Source: Clostridia bacterium
Lineage (GTDB): Bacteria; Bacillota; Clostridia; Oscillospirales; Acutalibacteraceae
Reading direction: 5' to 3'
DNA: 35,516 nt
Assembly (NCBI GenBank): GCA_017443805.1
Contig: JAFSXY010000041.1
Location: forward strand, 1 to 35,516
The position numbers and the translations under genes are program-made. This document shows positions 14,447 to 22,219 of the stretch, in pieces; position 1 is the first letter of the stretch, and every line of letters starts with the position of its first letter. The notes under the pieces are model-generated. The model was not told where the DNA came from and made no database searches. It saw nothing but the letters and a program-made list of their open reading frames with translations.

Positions 14447-15694
14447 TCAGCCATCGGACGGATTTTCACCGTTTTTCGGAAACCGGACGCAAAGCGTAAA
14501 GCGCTCCCCGATGCTGACCGCGATATCTGCGCCCTGCTCCTTTGCAAGCAGCGAAAGGTTCATTAGCCCGCCCGTGGGCCGCACTTCGCCCGCCGGGAGA
14601 AGGCCGTCGTTTGAAAAGCTGCAGATGATTTGCGTATCGGTCTCCCGGAAAGCGATTTCCATGGTTTTCGCCCCGGCGTGCTTGGCGGCGTTCGCAAGCG
14701 CCTCCTGCGCGGCGGAAAAGAACAGGTTTTGCTGCCTTTCGGAAAGTGCTGCCGGGGGCTCGCCGTTTTGGATCAAACGTATTTTCAGCGTTTCGGCAAG
14801 CTTTTCGAGCCGGTCTTTCGGCGCGGCGGTCTCATCCGCGTTCAGACACAACAGCAGGGCGTTTTGCTCCCACAGCGAGAAAATACGGTCCGGCGCCGCC
14901 GGGTCTTCGCTGCCCGCCGCCATGGTGGAAAGCATCAGGCGGTTCATCTCGTCGTGGATGTTTACCTTCGCCTGCAAGATCTCCTGCCGGCGTACGGTAT
15001 CGTCGATGCCGACGGTATATTCCTTTAATTCCCGGTTCAAGCGGGAGAGCTCCGTTTTTTCATGCTCCAGCGCCTGCGTTTCGGCGTATTCCGCCGTGAT
15101 ATCCGAGGCGATCAGCTCGTATAGCGGCTCGCCGTTCAACAGGATCTTCCGCCGGGTAAAGCGCCACACCCTGTCTTCGACCGCCAGCACCCCGTTTGCC
15201 GCCGAAAAAAGCCGGTCCCCGTCGGGCAGCGGGCTGCCCGTTATCGCTGCGCACAGACCGTTCATGCAGACGTTTGAAAACAGCACGCTGCCGTCGTCGT
15301 ACAGGCAGCAGACGCCGCAGGGCATCCGGTCCAGGCAGAGCTTGACGGCGGTGGGCGTCACGCTGCGTTTTTCACGGCGGAGCACACGGAACAGGCTCCA
15401 CGCCGCCGCGAGCCCGAGGAGCACAATTGCGGCAAGCCACCACGGCCACGCAAGCGCCCCGAGTTTGCGGCTGACGGCGGAAGCTTTTTCCGTTTGGCCG
15501 AACAGGTGGATATCAAAAATCACCTGCCACAAAAAATACGCGCATGCAAACGGCACCAGCGTGCATGCCGCAAAGCGGTACCGCTTTTGGACAGCGCTTA
15601 AAACGATACCGTAAATGCACGCAAGACATTCTGTCAGCGCACACAGCGAAAAGCACGCCCTTGTAAATGCGGAAAGGGCGAAAAAGGAGGTCAT
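14447..15694 (-). CDS. Membrane sensor histidine kinase
   Basis: This 415-residue kinase has three or four membrane helices in its first 105 residues, a PAS-like segment (about 112-205), a coiled coil (205-245), a DHp-like helix with the likely phosphorylated histidine H247 in KVNIHDEMNRLML, and an ATPase domain with the N box EALANAAKHAG (N335), a G1-like box SNDG (361-364) and a G2-like box TGGLMNL. The combination resembles LytS/NarX-like kinases that pair with LuxR-type regulators. Its ATG overlaps the stop of the upstream 7TM gene (ATGA), so the two are translated together. The signal is unknown. Compared with its neighbour it keeps the catalytic residues. Confidence 0.88.
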   Translation of the reverse strand: MTSFFALSAFTRACFSLCALTECLACIYGIVLSAVQKRYRFAACTLVPFACAYFLWQVIFDIHLFGQTEKASAVSRKLGALAWPWWLAAIVLLGLAAAWSLFRVLRREKRSVTPTAVKLCLDRMPCGVCCLYDDGSVLFSNVCMNGLCAAITGSPLPDGDRLFSAANGVLAVEDRVWRFTRRKILLNGEPLYELIASDITAEYAETQALEHEKTELSRLNRELKEYTVGIDDTVRRQEILQAKVNIHDEMNRLMLSTMAAGSEDPAAPDRIFSLWEQNALLLCLNADETAAPKDRLEKLAETLKIRLIQNGEPPAALSERQQNLFFSAAQEALANAAKHAGAKTMEIAFRETDTQIICSFSNDGLLPAGEVRPTGGLMNLSLLAKEQGADIAVSIGERFTLCVRFPKNGENPSDG

Positions 15695-17370
15695 ACGCCG
15701 CGCCTCCCTTCCGGCAGGGTGAAGGCGATATAGGCGATGTCGTCCTCAACCGCAACGCTCGTATCCACCCCGGCGGAGGAGAGCCTTTGCAGAGCTTCCC
15801 CGCAAACGGGTATTTGCAGCTTTTCCAGCGTCAGCTTGCACACCGCGCCGTCTTTGGATGAAAGGTTGATAAATACGCCGCGCAGACAGGAGAGGTTGTC
15901 CAAAAGCAGCGCCCCGAACGCCTCAAACACGGCAAGCGCCGCTTCGGCGCAAACGCAGCCGTCGGCCGTATGGAACAATTCTCCCGGGATGCCGGCGAAA
16001 TTCAGATAACGCAGCACCTCCGAAAAGGAAAGCGCCAGCTCGCCCGTTTCCAAAGTATCGCTTTCATAAGACAAAAGGATCAGGTTCGCGTAGCGTTTGA
16101 TAAAAGAGGCAAGCAGAGTAATATCTTTCCCGTATTGTTCCCTGACGGCGCCGTCTTTTGACAAACGCGCCGTTTTTGCAATTTCGGAGATCCTTTGGGA
16201 TTGCCGGCGGGTGCGCCTTGCGATCGTATCGTACATGGCGGTCCGCTGTTCGATTTTTGCCTGCTTTTCTTTTAATTCGTTTTTTAAGCGGAGCAGCTCC
16301 GTTTCCTGCGCAAGCGACTCTTTTGCGTCCGTCAGTTCTTCGTTCAGGCGGTCAAGCTGCGTCAGATCGTCCTGCCAGAAGCCGAAGCCACCGGGCAGCT
16401 CCATCTTGTGCAGCACGGTATGCTTATCGATCCGCGTGCCGTCCGGCGATAAAAACAGCTCCTTTGTTAAAGGCGCTGCGGCGCTTGAAGCGTAGATCCG
16501 CTTCCCCGTTTTGTCCGTGATCTGCGCGGAAAGGGAAAGGTTAGAGAACAGCTTGCCGTAGCCCTTGTTGGTCGGGATCAGCCCGAGCTGCATGCAGCAT
16601 TCCAGCACGCCCGCCGCCATAAAGATCAGCGCTTCCGGAAATTCTATGATGTACGTGCCGTTTATTCTCGGCATTTTTTCCGTCATTAAAAGTACGCTCA
16701 TGGTTACGCCCACGGCAAAGGGGATCGCCGTGAGCCAGGCGTTCTTTTTGGAGCTGCTCACGCTGCACTTAAGGCCCAGAATGACGACCGCCGCCGGGTA
16801 AAGCACAAGCTGCCATACGCTTATAACGTAATACGCAATGCCGCGGGAGTAATTCCCGTCCCAATCGGCAAAACCGGGCTGAAAGCGGAAAACGAGCTGA
16901 TGAAGATCGTTTGTTAAAACCAACAGGATAAAAACGGCGGTCACAACAGCGGTCACAACGGCTGCACGGCGCCATTTTTTCGGGCTGCGCGGGTCGCCCT
17001 TCGGCGAGACCGCCAGTGAGATGTAAAAAAACAGCAGCGGGATCAGCAGCATCGGCACGTAATAGGCGTACCAGATGTGGCGCGCGATAATATCCACGCC
17101 CGCAAAAACGCCGTATTTCATGCCGCGCAGCAAAATCAGAAGAAATGCCATCCAAGAAAGCGATTTCATCATGACCGAAAGGGATCCCGCCGGCAGTACC
17201 CGGTAGCCGTAATACCGCATGAGACAAACGGAAAGGATCAGAAGATAAACTGCGGACAGATTGCGCGTCGGGAACGCGTCCGGAATGATATTTGCGCACG
17301 GCAATATATTGACGGCAAGCAGCAAATAGTATATCGCCAGCCGCCCCAGCGTTTTTTTCACGGTGTTCAT
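15691..17370 (-). CDS. 7TM sensor with a degenerate kinase part
   Basis: This 559-residue membrane protein resembles histidine kinases with an N-terminal 7TM domain (HisKA_7TM type): seven helices lie in residues 10-262, with the typical NDLHQLVF at 154-161. A PAS-like region (270-335) and a coiled coil (335-400) follow. Where the neighbouring kinase has KVNIHDEMNRL, this one has IARRTRRQSQR, without the phosphorylated histidine. The region 470-555 has the outline of an ATPase domain, but the N, G1 and G2 boxes are gone. It is therefore probably a sensor that acts on the downstream kinase, perhaps by heterodimer formation. It is the first gene of its operon and has a promoter at 17412-17440. 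Confidence 0.85.
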   Translation of the reverse strand: MNTVKKTLGRLAIYYLLLAVNILPCANIIPDAFPTRNLSAVYLLILSVCLMRYYGYRVLPAGSLSVMMKSLSWMAFLLILLRGMKYGVFAGVDIIARHIWYAYYVPMLLIPLLFFYISLAVSPKGDPRSPKKWRRAAVVTAVVTAVFILLVLTNDLHQLVFRFQPGFADWDGNYSRGIAYYVISVWQLVLYPAAVVILGLKCSVSSSKKNAWLTAIPFAVGVTMSVLLMTEKMPRINGTYIIEFPEALIFMAAGVLECCMQLGLIPTNKGYGKLFSNLSLSAQITDKTGKRIYASSAAAPLTKELFLSPDGTRIDKHTVLHKMELPGGFGFWQDDLTQLDRLNEELTDAKESLAQETELLRLKNELKEKQAKIEQRTAMYDTIARRTRRQSQRISEIAKTARLSKDGAVREQYGKDITLLASFIKRYANLILLSYESDTLETGELALSFSEVLRYLNFAGIPGELFHTADGCVCAEAALAVFEAFGALLLDNLSCLRGVFINLSSKDGAVCKLTLEKLQIPVCGEALQRLSSAGVDTSVAVEDDIAYIAFTLPEGRRGV

Positions 17371-17411
17371 CCCGGTCGCGCCCCCTTCCGCCGTTTTTTG
17401 TTCCGAAATAT

Positions 17412-17440
17412 ATTATACGATATCGCCTGCGGTTTTTCAA
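17412..17440 (-). promoter_or_regulatory. Promoter of the sensor operon
   Basis: On the minus strand TTGAAA (17435-17440) and TATAAT (17412-17417) are 17 bases apart, 41 bases before the ATG. Confidence 0.82.
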
Positions 17441-17499
17441 TCGGAAGATTTCGGCTTGCTGCGGCAAAAAAACGCCCTTCAGGACCGCGTTCCGCGCTG

Positions 17500-17529
17500 T
17501 TGACTTTTCCCTCGGGGGTATCATATAAT
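17500..17529 (+). promoter_or_regulatory. Promoter of the yfbR-radical SAM operon
   Basis: TTGACT (17500-17505) and TATAAT (17524-17529) are 18 bases apart, 37 bases before the TTG start. It is divergent from the sensor operon promoter, with 59 bases between the two -35 boxes. Confidence 0.82.
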
Positions 17530-17566
17530 GTAGGTACCGCACTTTGTTTTTTAGGAGGGCATTTTT

Positions 17567-18157
17567 TTGGCAAGTCATTTTTTCGCGCTGTTTTCGCGCA
17601 TGAAAAACATCAACCGCTGGGCGCTGATGCGCAACACGCAGGAGGAAAGCCTTGCGGTCCACAGCTATGAGGTGGCCGCCGTGGCGCACTGTCTGGCCGT
17701 GATCGGCAACCGGCGGCTGGGGAAGAACTACGACGCCGCGAAAGCGGCGCTGATCGGGCTGTACCACGATATGACGGAGATTGTGACCGGCGACATGCCC
17801 ACGCCCGTAAAATATTTCAACGCGGAGATCCGCCGCGCCTACGGCGAGATCGAAACGGCGGCAGAGGCCTCCATTCTGCAAACGCTGCCCGAGGACCTGC
17901 GCGCGGATTTTACGCCGCTGATCTCTCCCGACGGAAATACGGAGCTTTACCGTCTGGTCAAGGCGGCGGACAAGCTCTCGGCGCTGATCAAATGCGTGGA
18001 GGAGACAAACTCCGGCAACCGCGAATTCCGGATGGCGGAGGCCTCCACCAAAAGGGCGATCAAAGACCTCGGCTGCGCAGAGGCGGACATTTTTATGGAG
18101 GAATTCATGGACAGCTATTCCATGGTGCTGGACTCCATGCTGCAAAAAGAAAAATGA
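17567..18157 (+). CDS. yfbR: 5'-deoxynucleotidase of the YfbR family
   Basis: This 196-residue enzyme belongs to the HD-domain YfbR family, which removes the phosphate from deoxynucleoside 5'-monophosphates in the cytoplasm. Close family matches are ASHFFALFSRMKNINRW at the start, H32, the HD pair H67-D68 in LYHDMTEIVTGDMPTPVKYFN, and the last metal ligand D135 in VKAADKL. The R17-W18 pair fits the known substrate pocket. The start is TTG behind TAGGAGGG, which is why the N-terminus matches other YfbR proteins so well. It is the first gene of a four-gene operon and overlaps the next one by four bases (ATGA). Confidence 0.92.
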   Translation: MASHFFALFSRMKNINRWALMRNTQEESLAVHSYEVAAVAHCLAVIGNRRLGKNYDAAKAALIGLYHDMTEIVTGDMPTPVKYFNAEIRRAYGEIETAAEASILQTLPEDLRADFTPLISPDGNTELYRLVKAADKLSALIKCVEETNSGNREFRMAEASTKRAIKDLGCAEADIFMEEFMDSYSMVLDSMLQKEK

Positions 18158-18873
18158 AGCGGCCCGCCCTGACGTACGCAAGGCTTTGCCAAACGGATAT
18201 GGGACCGGTAAGCCTGAAAAGCGCGCGCAGCCCGCTGGGCGCGGATATCTACACCGTACTGCGTACGGACGGCTCGCAGACGGACGACCTTTTATGGGTC
18301 GGCAAAGACGCCGCGGGCAAGCCGCAGCGCGTCCTTTTTTGCTGCGCTTCCTACCGGGTCGTTCTTTCCCCCAGCCGCGCTTGGGTCTGCCGGCGGGACA
18401 AAACGGATGCGGCGCTTTTTTGTCCGCCGGAGAAAAAAGACCTGCTTTGCGTGCTGCTGAAACCGAACGCCGTCGTACGCGACAGTACGGCGCGCGCGCT
18501 GACCGGACCGGCGCTTCTCTCTTTTTTTGAGACGCTTGCCGCCGACCCGGGCCAAACCGTCGACGCGCAGGAGTCGTACGTGACTTCGACGCGCCGCATA
18601 AACCGGGGCCTTTCTTCCTATTTTGCGGTTTTTGAAGGGGATACACCCGTTTCCGGCGGCGGGATCGTTGCCAAAAACGAAAAATACGCCCTGATCGGCG
18701 ATCTTTACACAAATCCCGCTTACCGGGGCGGCGGGTATGCGTCCGCCGTGCTCTGCGCCTGCGAAGCGGCCGCCGCGGCGGAAAATCTGACGCCCGTATT
18801 ATACTGCGACAAAAAACATGCGCGCTTTTACAAAAAGCGCGGCTGGCGGAGGGTACGTAAAAATGAACTGTGA
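18154..18873 (+). CDS. GNAT-family N-acetyltransferase
   Basis: This 239-residue protein has a C-terminal GNAT domain (about residues 140-239). The acetyl-CoA binding motif A is seen as YTNPAYRGGGYASAVL, and the end DKKHARFYKKRGWRRV is typical of the family. The first 130 residues do not resemble a known domain to me and may form an incomplete second GNAT-like fold. The ATG overlaps the stop of the yfbR-like gene as ATGA, which fixes the start although the frame is open further upstream. The acceptor substrate is unknown. Confidence 0.82.
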   Translation: MKRPALTYARLCQTDMGPVSLKSARSPLGADIYTVLRTDGSQTDDLLWVGKDAAGKPQRVLFCCASYRVVLSPSRAWVCRRDKTDAALFCPPEKKDLLCVLLKPNAVVRDSTARALTGPALLSFFETLAADPGQTVDAQESYVTSTRRINRGLSSYFAVFEGDTPVSGGGIVAKNEKYALIGDLYTNPAYRGGGYASAVLCACEAAAAAENLTPVLYCDKKHARFYKKRGWRRVRKNEL

Positions 18874-19738
18874 GCTTTGTCCCCGCCGCTGCGGGGCCGA
18901 CCGGACAAAAAAAGCGGGCTACTGCGGCGAAAACCAAACGCTGCGCGCCGCTTTGGCGGGCCTGCACTTCTGGGAGGAGCCCTGCATCGCCGGCTCCGGC
19001 GGCGCAGGCGCGGTGTTTTTTTCCGGCTGCAGCCTAAAATGCGTTTACTGTCAGAACAAGGCCGTCAGCTGCGGCGGCCGCGGCAAAGAGATCACCGTTT
19101 TGCGCCTGCGGGAAATTTTTGACGAGCTGATCTGCGCCGGCGCGGACGTGATCGACCTTGTCACGCCCACCCACTTCCTGCCGCAGGTCGCCGAAGCGCT
19201 CGCGGCGGAAAAACTGCCGGTACCGGTGGTCTACAACTGCGGCGGCTACGAGGATCCGCTGCAGCTCAGACGGCTGGAGGGGCTTGTTGATATCTACCTG
19301 CCGGATTTCAAATACGCCGACGCTTTCCTTGCAAAGCGCCTTTCCAACGCGGAGGACTACCCGCAGGTCGCACTGTCGGCGATCAAGGAGATGTACCGGC
19401 AGACGGGCGACTACGTACTGGACGAGGACGGCATGCTGGCAAGCGGCGTGCTGGTCCGGCATCTGGTGCTGCCCGGCTTTACGGATAATACGCTGGACTG
19501 CGTCGATCTGCTCACCCGGACGTTTACGGACAAAAACATCCTGTTCAGTCTGATGAGCCAGTATACGCCCCCCAAAGAGCCGCTGGAAATCGAGAGCCTG
19601 AACCGCAGGCTGACGCAGGCGGAATACGACCGGTGCGTGGATTACCTGTACCTCTGCGGCTGGGAAAACGGCTACGTGCAGGAGCTGTCCTCCGCCAAAG
19701 AGGAATATACGCCCGATTTCAACTTTGAAGGCCTATGA
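18863..19738 (+). CDS. Radical SAM protein, PflX-like
   Basis: This 291-residue radical SAM protein resembles PflX, the uncharacterised homologue of pyruvate formate-lyase activating enzyme. The motif CxxxCxxC for the iron-sulfur cluster is at C56, C60 and C63 (FFSGCSLKCVYCQN). A cysteine-rich N-terminus, CELCPRRCG and AGYCGE, is typical for this group. GAGAVFF comes before the cluster and a VYNCGGYE strand after it. The start behind GGAGGG overlaps the GNAT gene by 11 bases. No glycyl radical enzyme is encoded nearby, so the target protein or molecule is unknown. Confidence 0.88.
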   Translation: MNCELCPRRCGADRTKKAGYCGENQTLRAALAGLHFWEEPCIAGSGGAGAVFFSGCSLKCVYCQNKAVSCGGRGKEITVLRLREIFDELICAGADVIDLVTPTHFLPQVAEALAAEKLPVPVVYNCGGYEDPLQLRRLEGLVDIYLPDFKYADAFLAKRLSNAEDYPQVALSAIKEMYRQTGDYVLDEDGMLASGVLVRHLVLPGFTDNTLDCVDLLTRTFTDKNILFSLMSQYTPPKEPLEIESLNRRLTQAEYDRCVDYLYLCGWENGYVQELSSAKEEYTPDFNFEGL

Positions 19739-20607
19739 ACTACTACTCCATGAACGATTACTGCCGGGAAACGTTCGGCAAAAAACTATATAAGCTCTCG
19801 CTTGACGGCGGCTTTACCTGCCCCAACCGGGACGGCACAAAGGGAAAAGGCGGCTGCATTTTCTGCTCGGCGGCAGGCGCGGGGGAATTCGCCGCGCACG
19901 GGGCTGACGTCAACGAACAGCTCGAACAGGCGAAAAAGCGCGTGGCGGCCAAAAACAAAAACGGCGGCTATATCGCCTATTTTCAGAGCTTTACGAACAC
20001 CTACGCGCCGGTATCCCGTCTGCGGGAGCTGTTTTTGCCCGTCGTCGAGCGGCCGGACGTCGACGTGTTAAGCATTGCCACGCGCCCCGACTGTCTGGGA
20101 AACGACGTGCTGACGCTGCTTTCCGACCTCAACAAAAAAAAGCCGGTCTGGGTGGAGCTGGGGCTCCAGACCGTAAAACCGGAGAGTATCGCGTTTATCC
20201 GCCGGGGGTATGAAACGGAAGTATACGTCCGCGCAGCCGCGGCGCTGAAGGCCCGCGGGATCTACCTCATCACGCACGTCATTCTGGGCCTGCCGGGCGA
20301 AACGGCGGAGGATATGGAACAAACCCTGCGCTGCGCGCTTGCCGCAGGGACAAACGGCGTAAAATTCCACCTGCTGCACGTGCTCAAAGACAGCGACCTG
20401 TACCCGCTATGGCTGGAGGGAAAAATAAAAACGCTGACAAAAGAGGAATACCTGCTTCTTCTGCAGCGCCTTGTCCCGTTGCTCCCGCCCGGCGTCGCCG
20501 TGCACCGCCTGACCGGCGACGGGGATAAAAAAACGCTTGTTTCGCCCCTTTGGAGCGCAAACAAAAAGGACGTGCTCAACTCAATCCATAATATGAAGAC
20601 GCCGTAA
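19735..20607 (+). CDS. Radical SAM protein of the YhcC/TIGR01212 family
   Basis: This 290-residue protein is a member of the YhcC (B. subtilis YtqA) radical SAM family. The family mark GGFTCPNRDGTKGKGGCIFCS gives the cluster cysteines at C29, C41 and C44, with the unusual spacing C-x11-C-x2-C of this group. YFQSFTNTYAPVSRLRELF and WVELGLQTVKPESIAFIRRGY follow as usual. It starts inside the stop codon of the PflX-like gene (ATGA), so the two radical SAM proteins are made together. The end runs 27 bases into the convergent DUF4037 gene. The biochemical role of the family is not established to my knowledge. Confidence 0.9.
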   Translation: MNYYSMNDYCRETFGKKLYKLSLDGGFTCPNRDGTKGKGGCIFCSAAGAGEFAAHGADVNEQLEQAKKRVAAKNKNGGYIAYFQSFTNTYAPVSRLRELFLPVVERPDVDVLSIATRPDCLGNDVLTLLSDLNKKKPVWVELGLQTVKPESIAFIRRGYETEVYVRAAAALKARGIYLITHVILGLPGETAEDMEQTLRCALAAGTNGVKFHLLHVLKDSDLYPLWLEGKIKTLTKEEYLLLLQRLVPLLPPGVAVHRLTGDGDKKTLVSPLWSANKKDVLNSIHNMKTP

Positions 20608-21498
20608 CGCGGGGTCTTTTATTTTTTCCGCGATCTCGTAGGCGTGCGGCTCCAGAAAGTCCGACGGATGATCGGATAAGCCCCGCGCCTTTAATTCCGC
20701 GATCAGTTTTGCGGAGACCTGCTCGATCAGCGCTTCGTTTTCCGCCGCCAGCGGCGCTTTTAAGAGCGCTTCGGTCATGTTTACGGCCTCGCCCAGCACC
20801 GGCAGCGTCCGCGCGCCGGCGAACATCCATTTGTAAAACGGACAATAACGGTCGTTCAGCAAATAGACCGCCTCGCAGAGGTTTTTTGCGAATTCCGTCA
20901 GCGAGAGCACCGCGGCGCCGTCCTCCCCGTGCTTGCGCGCGCGGGCGTAATTATACTGCCCCGCCTGCGCGGCAAAGACCGTCGCGCGGGCAAGCTTTTT
21001 CAGCTTTACGTCCGCGGGCATTTTTGACAGGCCTTCGCGCAGCGCGGTCACCTCCCCGCCGCCGTCGTAAAAAATTTTGCCGTTGACGGCGTTCGCCAGA
21101 CGCAAGGAGGGTACGGAAAGCCACTGTAAATTCGTTTGCGGCACGCCGGAAAAACCGGTCAGGCCGGAAAAGAACGCCCCTGTCTCCCGCACGCCGTGGC
21201 GGGCAGTCTCGTACGCGCTTTTGCCGATCAGCTTTACGCCCATAAAGGTCTCCGGCAGCCGGTCGTAGGCGCGGGCAAGCCGGAAGCCGTACTCCTTGTA
21301 ATCCGCTTCGTTCAGCCATACATAAAAACCGGGATCAAAATCATGGTCCCGGGATATTTCGTCGTCAAAGCCGTAGTTTTCGCTGCCCGGCCCGCAAACG
21401 CCGGCGGCCGCTTTGTCCAGCAGCATGGGGAATTCCGCCCGCAGCATGGGCAGGCCGTATTCCGTAAAATAACGCTCGGATAATTCAATGCCTTTCAT
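20581..21498 (-). CDS. DUF4037 protein, nucleotidyltransferase-like
   Basis: This 305-residue protein matches the DUF4037 type. The start, ELSERYFTEYGLPMLRAEFP, is followed by a nucleotidyltransferase-like active region with GS at residues 38-39, then YGFDDEISRDHDFDPGF, whose D51 and D53 can bind metal. The C-terminal two thirds are helical. This looks like a minimal polymerase-beta type fold that could add a nucleotide to a small molecule, such as an antibiotic, or to a protein. It is the last gene of the rny unit and overlaps the TPR gene by 14 bases. The 3' end overlaps the convergent radical SAM gene by 27 bases. No substrate is known. Confidence 0.85.
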   Translation of the reverse strand: MKGIELSERYFTEYGLPMLRAEFPMLLDKAAAGVCGPGSENYGFDDEISRDHDFDPGFYVWLNEADYKEYGFRLARAYDRLPETFMGVKLIGKSAYETARHGVRETGAFFSGLTGFSGVPQTNLQWLSVPSLRLANAVNGKIFYDGGGEVTALREGLSKMPADVKLKKLARATVFAAQAGQYNYARARKHGEDGAAVLSLTEFAKNLCEAVYLLNDRYCPFYKWMFAGARTLPVLGEAVNMTEALLKAPLAAENEALIEQVSAKLIAELKARGLSDHPSDFLEPHAYEIAEKIKDPALRRLHIMD

Positions 21499-22219
21499 AA
21501 AATGCGTCCGCCCTTTCGGTCAATTCCCGCTCGGCGGCGAAAAAGCCGAGCTCGGCCGCCGCGCCGGCGCACTTGCGGCAGGAATAATAATAGTAGCCGT
21601 CCCGCTCCCCCTCCGGGATATCCAATACGCGCAGCCCCACGTCCACACAGCGTTCCGTTTTTCCGGAAAACGGGTCGCTGCGGTTATACAGCAGCGCCTT
21701 GTTGAACCACGTGACGGCAAGGTCGCTTGTTTTGCCGGTCCGGTTCAGAATGCCCATCGCGCGGTCGTAATAATACTCCGCCTTCGGATAATCGCCGGTA
21801 TCCAGATACAGCGACGCCATGTTGTTGTAAAGCCCCGCAAATTCCGCCGCGCCGGCGGGATAAAAACGGTTGAACAGTTCCTCGGCACGCATATAAAGCT
21901 TTGCCGCCGTTTCGTTGTCGCCCGCGCGTTTACAGACCGTCGCGGCGTTTAAGGTCATCATCGCCGCGGGGAACGAAACGGACAGGCCCGTTTCCTCCAG
22001 CAGCGAAAGCGCCGCCTGCGCCGCCGAAACTGCCGCCTTAAGGGAACCGTACTGCCGTTCAAAGCCCATGATCTCGTTGTATAAAGACGCGCACAGCTTT
22101 TTGTCCCCCGCCGCCCGGGCTTGGGCGAGACTCGTATACAGCAGCTCCTTCGCGCCGGCAAGATCCTCCCGGGAGAAAAAAGCGTCCAGCCGCGCAATGA
22201 TCTCGTTTATGTCATTCAT
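21485..22219 (-). CDS. TPR protein
   Basis: This 244-residue soluble protein consists of helix pairs of the tetratricopeptide type, for example LYNEIMGFERQYGSLKAAVSAAQAAL, ATVCKRAGDNETAAKLYMRAEELF and LYNNMASLYLDTGDYPKAEYYYDRAM. Such repeats bind other proteins. The end is more charged and holds one CRKC. It lies between the solute-binding lipoprotein (4 base overlap) and the DUF4037 gene (14 base overlap), so it is likely to interact with one of these, most easily DUF4037, which is also cytoplasmic. Confidence 0.87.
   Translation of the reverse strand: MNDINEIIARLDAFFSREDLAGAKELLYTSLAQARAAGDKKLCASLYNEIMGFERQYGSLKAAVSAAQAALSLLEETGLSVSFPAAMMTLNAATVCKRAGDNETAAKLYMRAEELFNRFYPAGAAEFAGLYNNMASLYLDTGDYPKAEYYYDRAMGILNRTGKTSDLAVTWFNKALLYNRSDPFSGKTERCVDVGLRVLDIPEGERDGYYYYSCRKCAGAAAELGFFAAERELTERADAFYERH

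Noticed and set aside
14511..15614. A 367-codon open frame on the plus strand opposite the histidine kinase
   Set aside because: Antisense to a gene with clear kinase motifs; Ser/Arg-rich translation without domain.
17992..18153. Upstream extension of the GNAT gene into yfbR
   Set aside because: It would overlap yfbR in another frame; the ATGA junction gives a better start.
16769..18967. A 732-codon open frame on the minus strand across the sensor and yfbR region
   Set aside because: It runs antisense through three well-supported genes and over both divergent promoters, and its translation is rich in Arg with no family pattern. It is a by-product of high GC content.
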